Positions 58,108 to 58,136 of a stretch of DNA of 58,136 nucleotides are shown here, one piece after another. The notes beneath the pieces were generated by a model, which did not search any database, was not told the origin of the DNA, and saw only the letters and a program-made list of their open reading frames with translations. Within the stretch, counting starts at the first letter, position 1, and each line of letters starts with the position of its first letter. The stretch lies in assembly GCF_000413855.1 (NCBI RefSeq), contig NZ_ATGG01000022.1, forward strand, positions 1-58,136, read 5' to 3'. The stretch comes from Acinetobacter gyllenbergii CIP 110306 = MTCC 11365 (GTDB lineage: Bacteria > Pseudomonadota > Gammaproteobacteria > Pseudomonadales > Moraxellaceae). The position numbers and the translations under genes were made by a program.

Positions 58108-58136
58108 AAACTGTTTATGGATACTTGCTTTGGTCT

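Overview
The window is a chromosomal segment of a gammaproteobacterium, most likely an Acinetobacter species (Moraxellaceae). This rests on the gene content and order (leuS-lptE-holA; rsgA divergent from orn; coaBC divergent from radC; yibN-grxC-secB; ilvB-ilvN-ilvC), the AT-rich composition, the 5S rRNA sequence, and the two giant surface proteins at the ends. I saw no integrase, transposase, prophage genes, tRNA or CRISPR array. Most genes are ordinary housekeeping genes; the unusual material lies in the spacers and in small unlisted reading frames.

Layout. 1-2632: 5' part of a trimeric autotransporter adhesin, minus strand, running off the left edge. 2898-3989: AraC-type regulator. 4074-4277: two tandem promoter-plus-hairpin units, probably small RNA genes. 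4330-6164: arsenic resistance operon arsC-arsR-acr3 with an overlapping double operator. 6357-8176: small genes, a GNAT acetyltransferase, and an XRE regulator/membrane protein pair under a twin palindromic operator. 8397-11779: a PhaC-like hydrolase, then an MHYT-GGDEF-EAL cyclic-di-GMP protein preceded by a 29-residue reading frame. 12120-15887: branched-chain amino acid genes ilvB-ilvN-ilvC, with two extra copies of the last 41-45 bases of ilvC lying downstream, each with its own terminator.

16339-22000: a DUF4124 protein, leuS, lptE, holA and a Sir2 deacetylase. 22109-26857: the macrolide-type tripartite exporter macA-macB with an outer-membrane lipoprotein. 26858-28026: an AT-rich stretch with one orphan gene. 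28132-32954: fabI, a Bax-inhibitor-like membrane protein, orn, rsgA, yibN, grxC and secB. 33009-35423: a four-gene alkylation-damage cassette in which the parts of Ada are split between genes. 35593-41346: cytochrome b562, coaBC, radC, a bestrophin, an aldo/keto reductase and a divergent LysR regulator. 41394-43789: a PHP nuclease with an overlapping 30-residue membrane peptide, yciB, yciI and a membrane coiled-coil protein. 43808-50582: mnmC, rhodanese, yajQ, thioesterases, an NTF2-like protein, msrC, trxC, a hydrolase and a DUF442 protein. 50667-50771: a tiny lipoprotein whose start codon is in a hairpin. 50884-57774: a roughly 2,300-residue lipoprotein of about 18 Ig-like domains. 57994-58107: 5S rRNA, minus strand, the end of an rRNA operon continuing off the right edge.

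The most interesting signals are (1) the tandem hairpins at 4074-4277, where base changes preserve the RNA stem and the 14-base loop is invariant; (2) the three consecutive ilvC 3' ends, which differ almost only at synonymous positions and break at almost the same point, suggesting allele import or an old attachment site; and (3) the exact twin operator of the XRE/membrane module. Every functional statement comes from reading the sequence and recalled family knowledge; no database search was possible.
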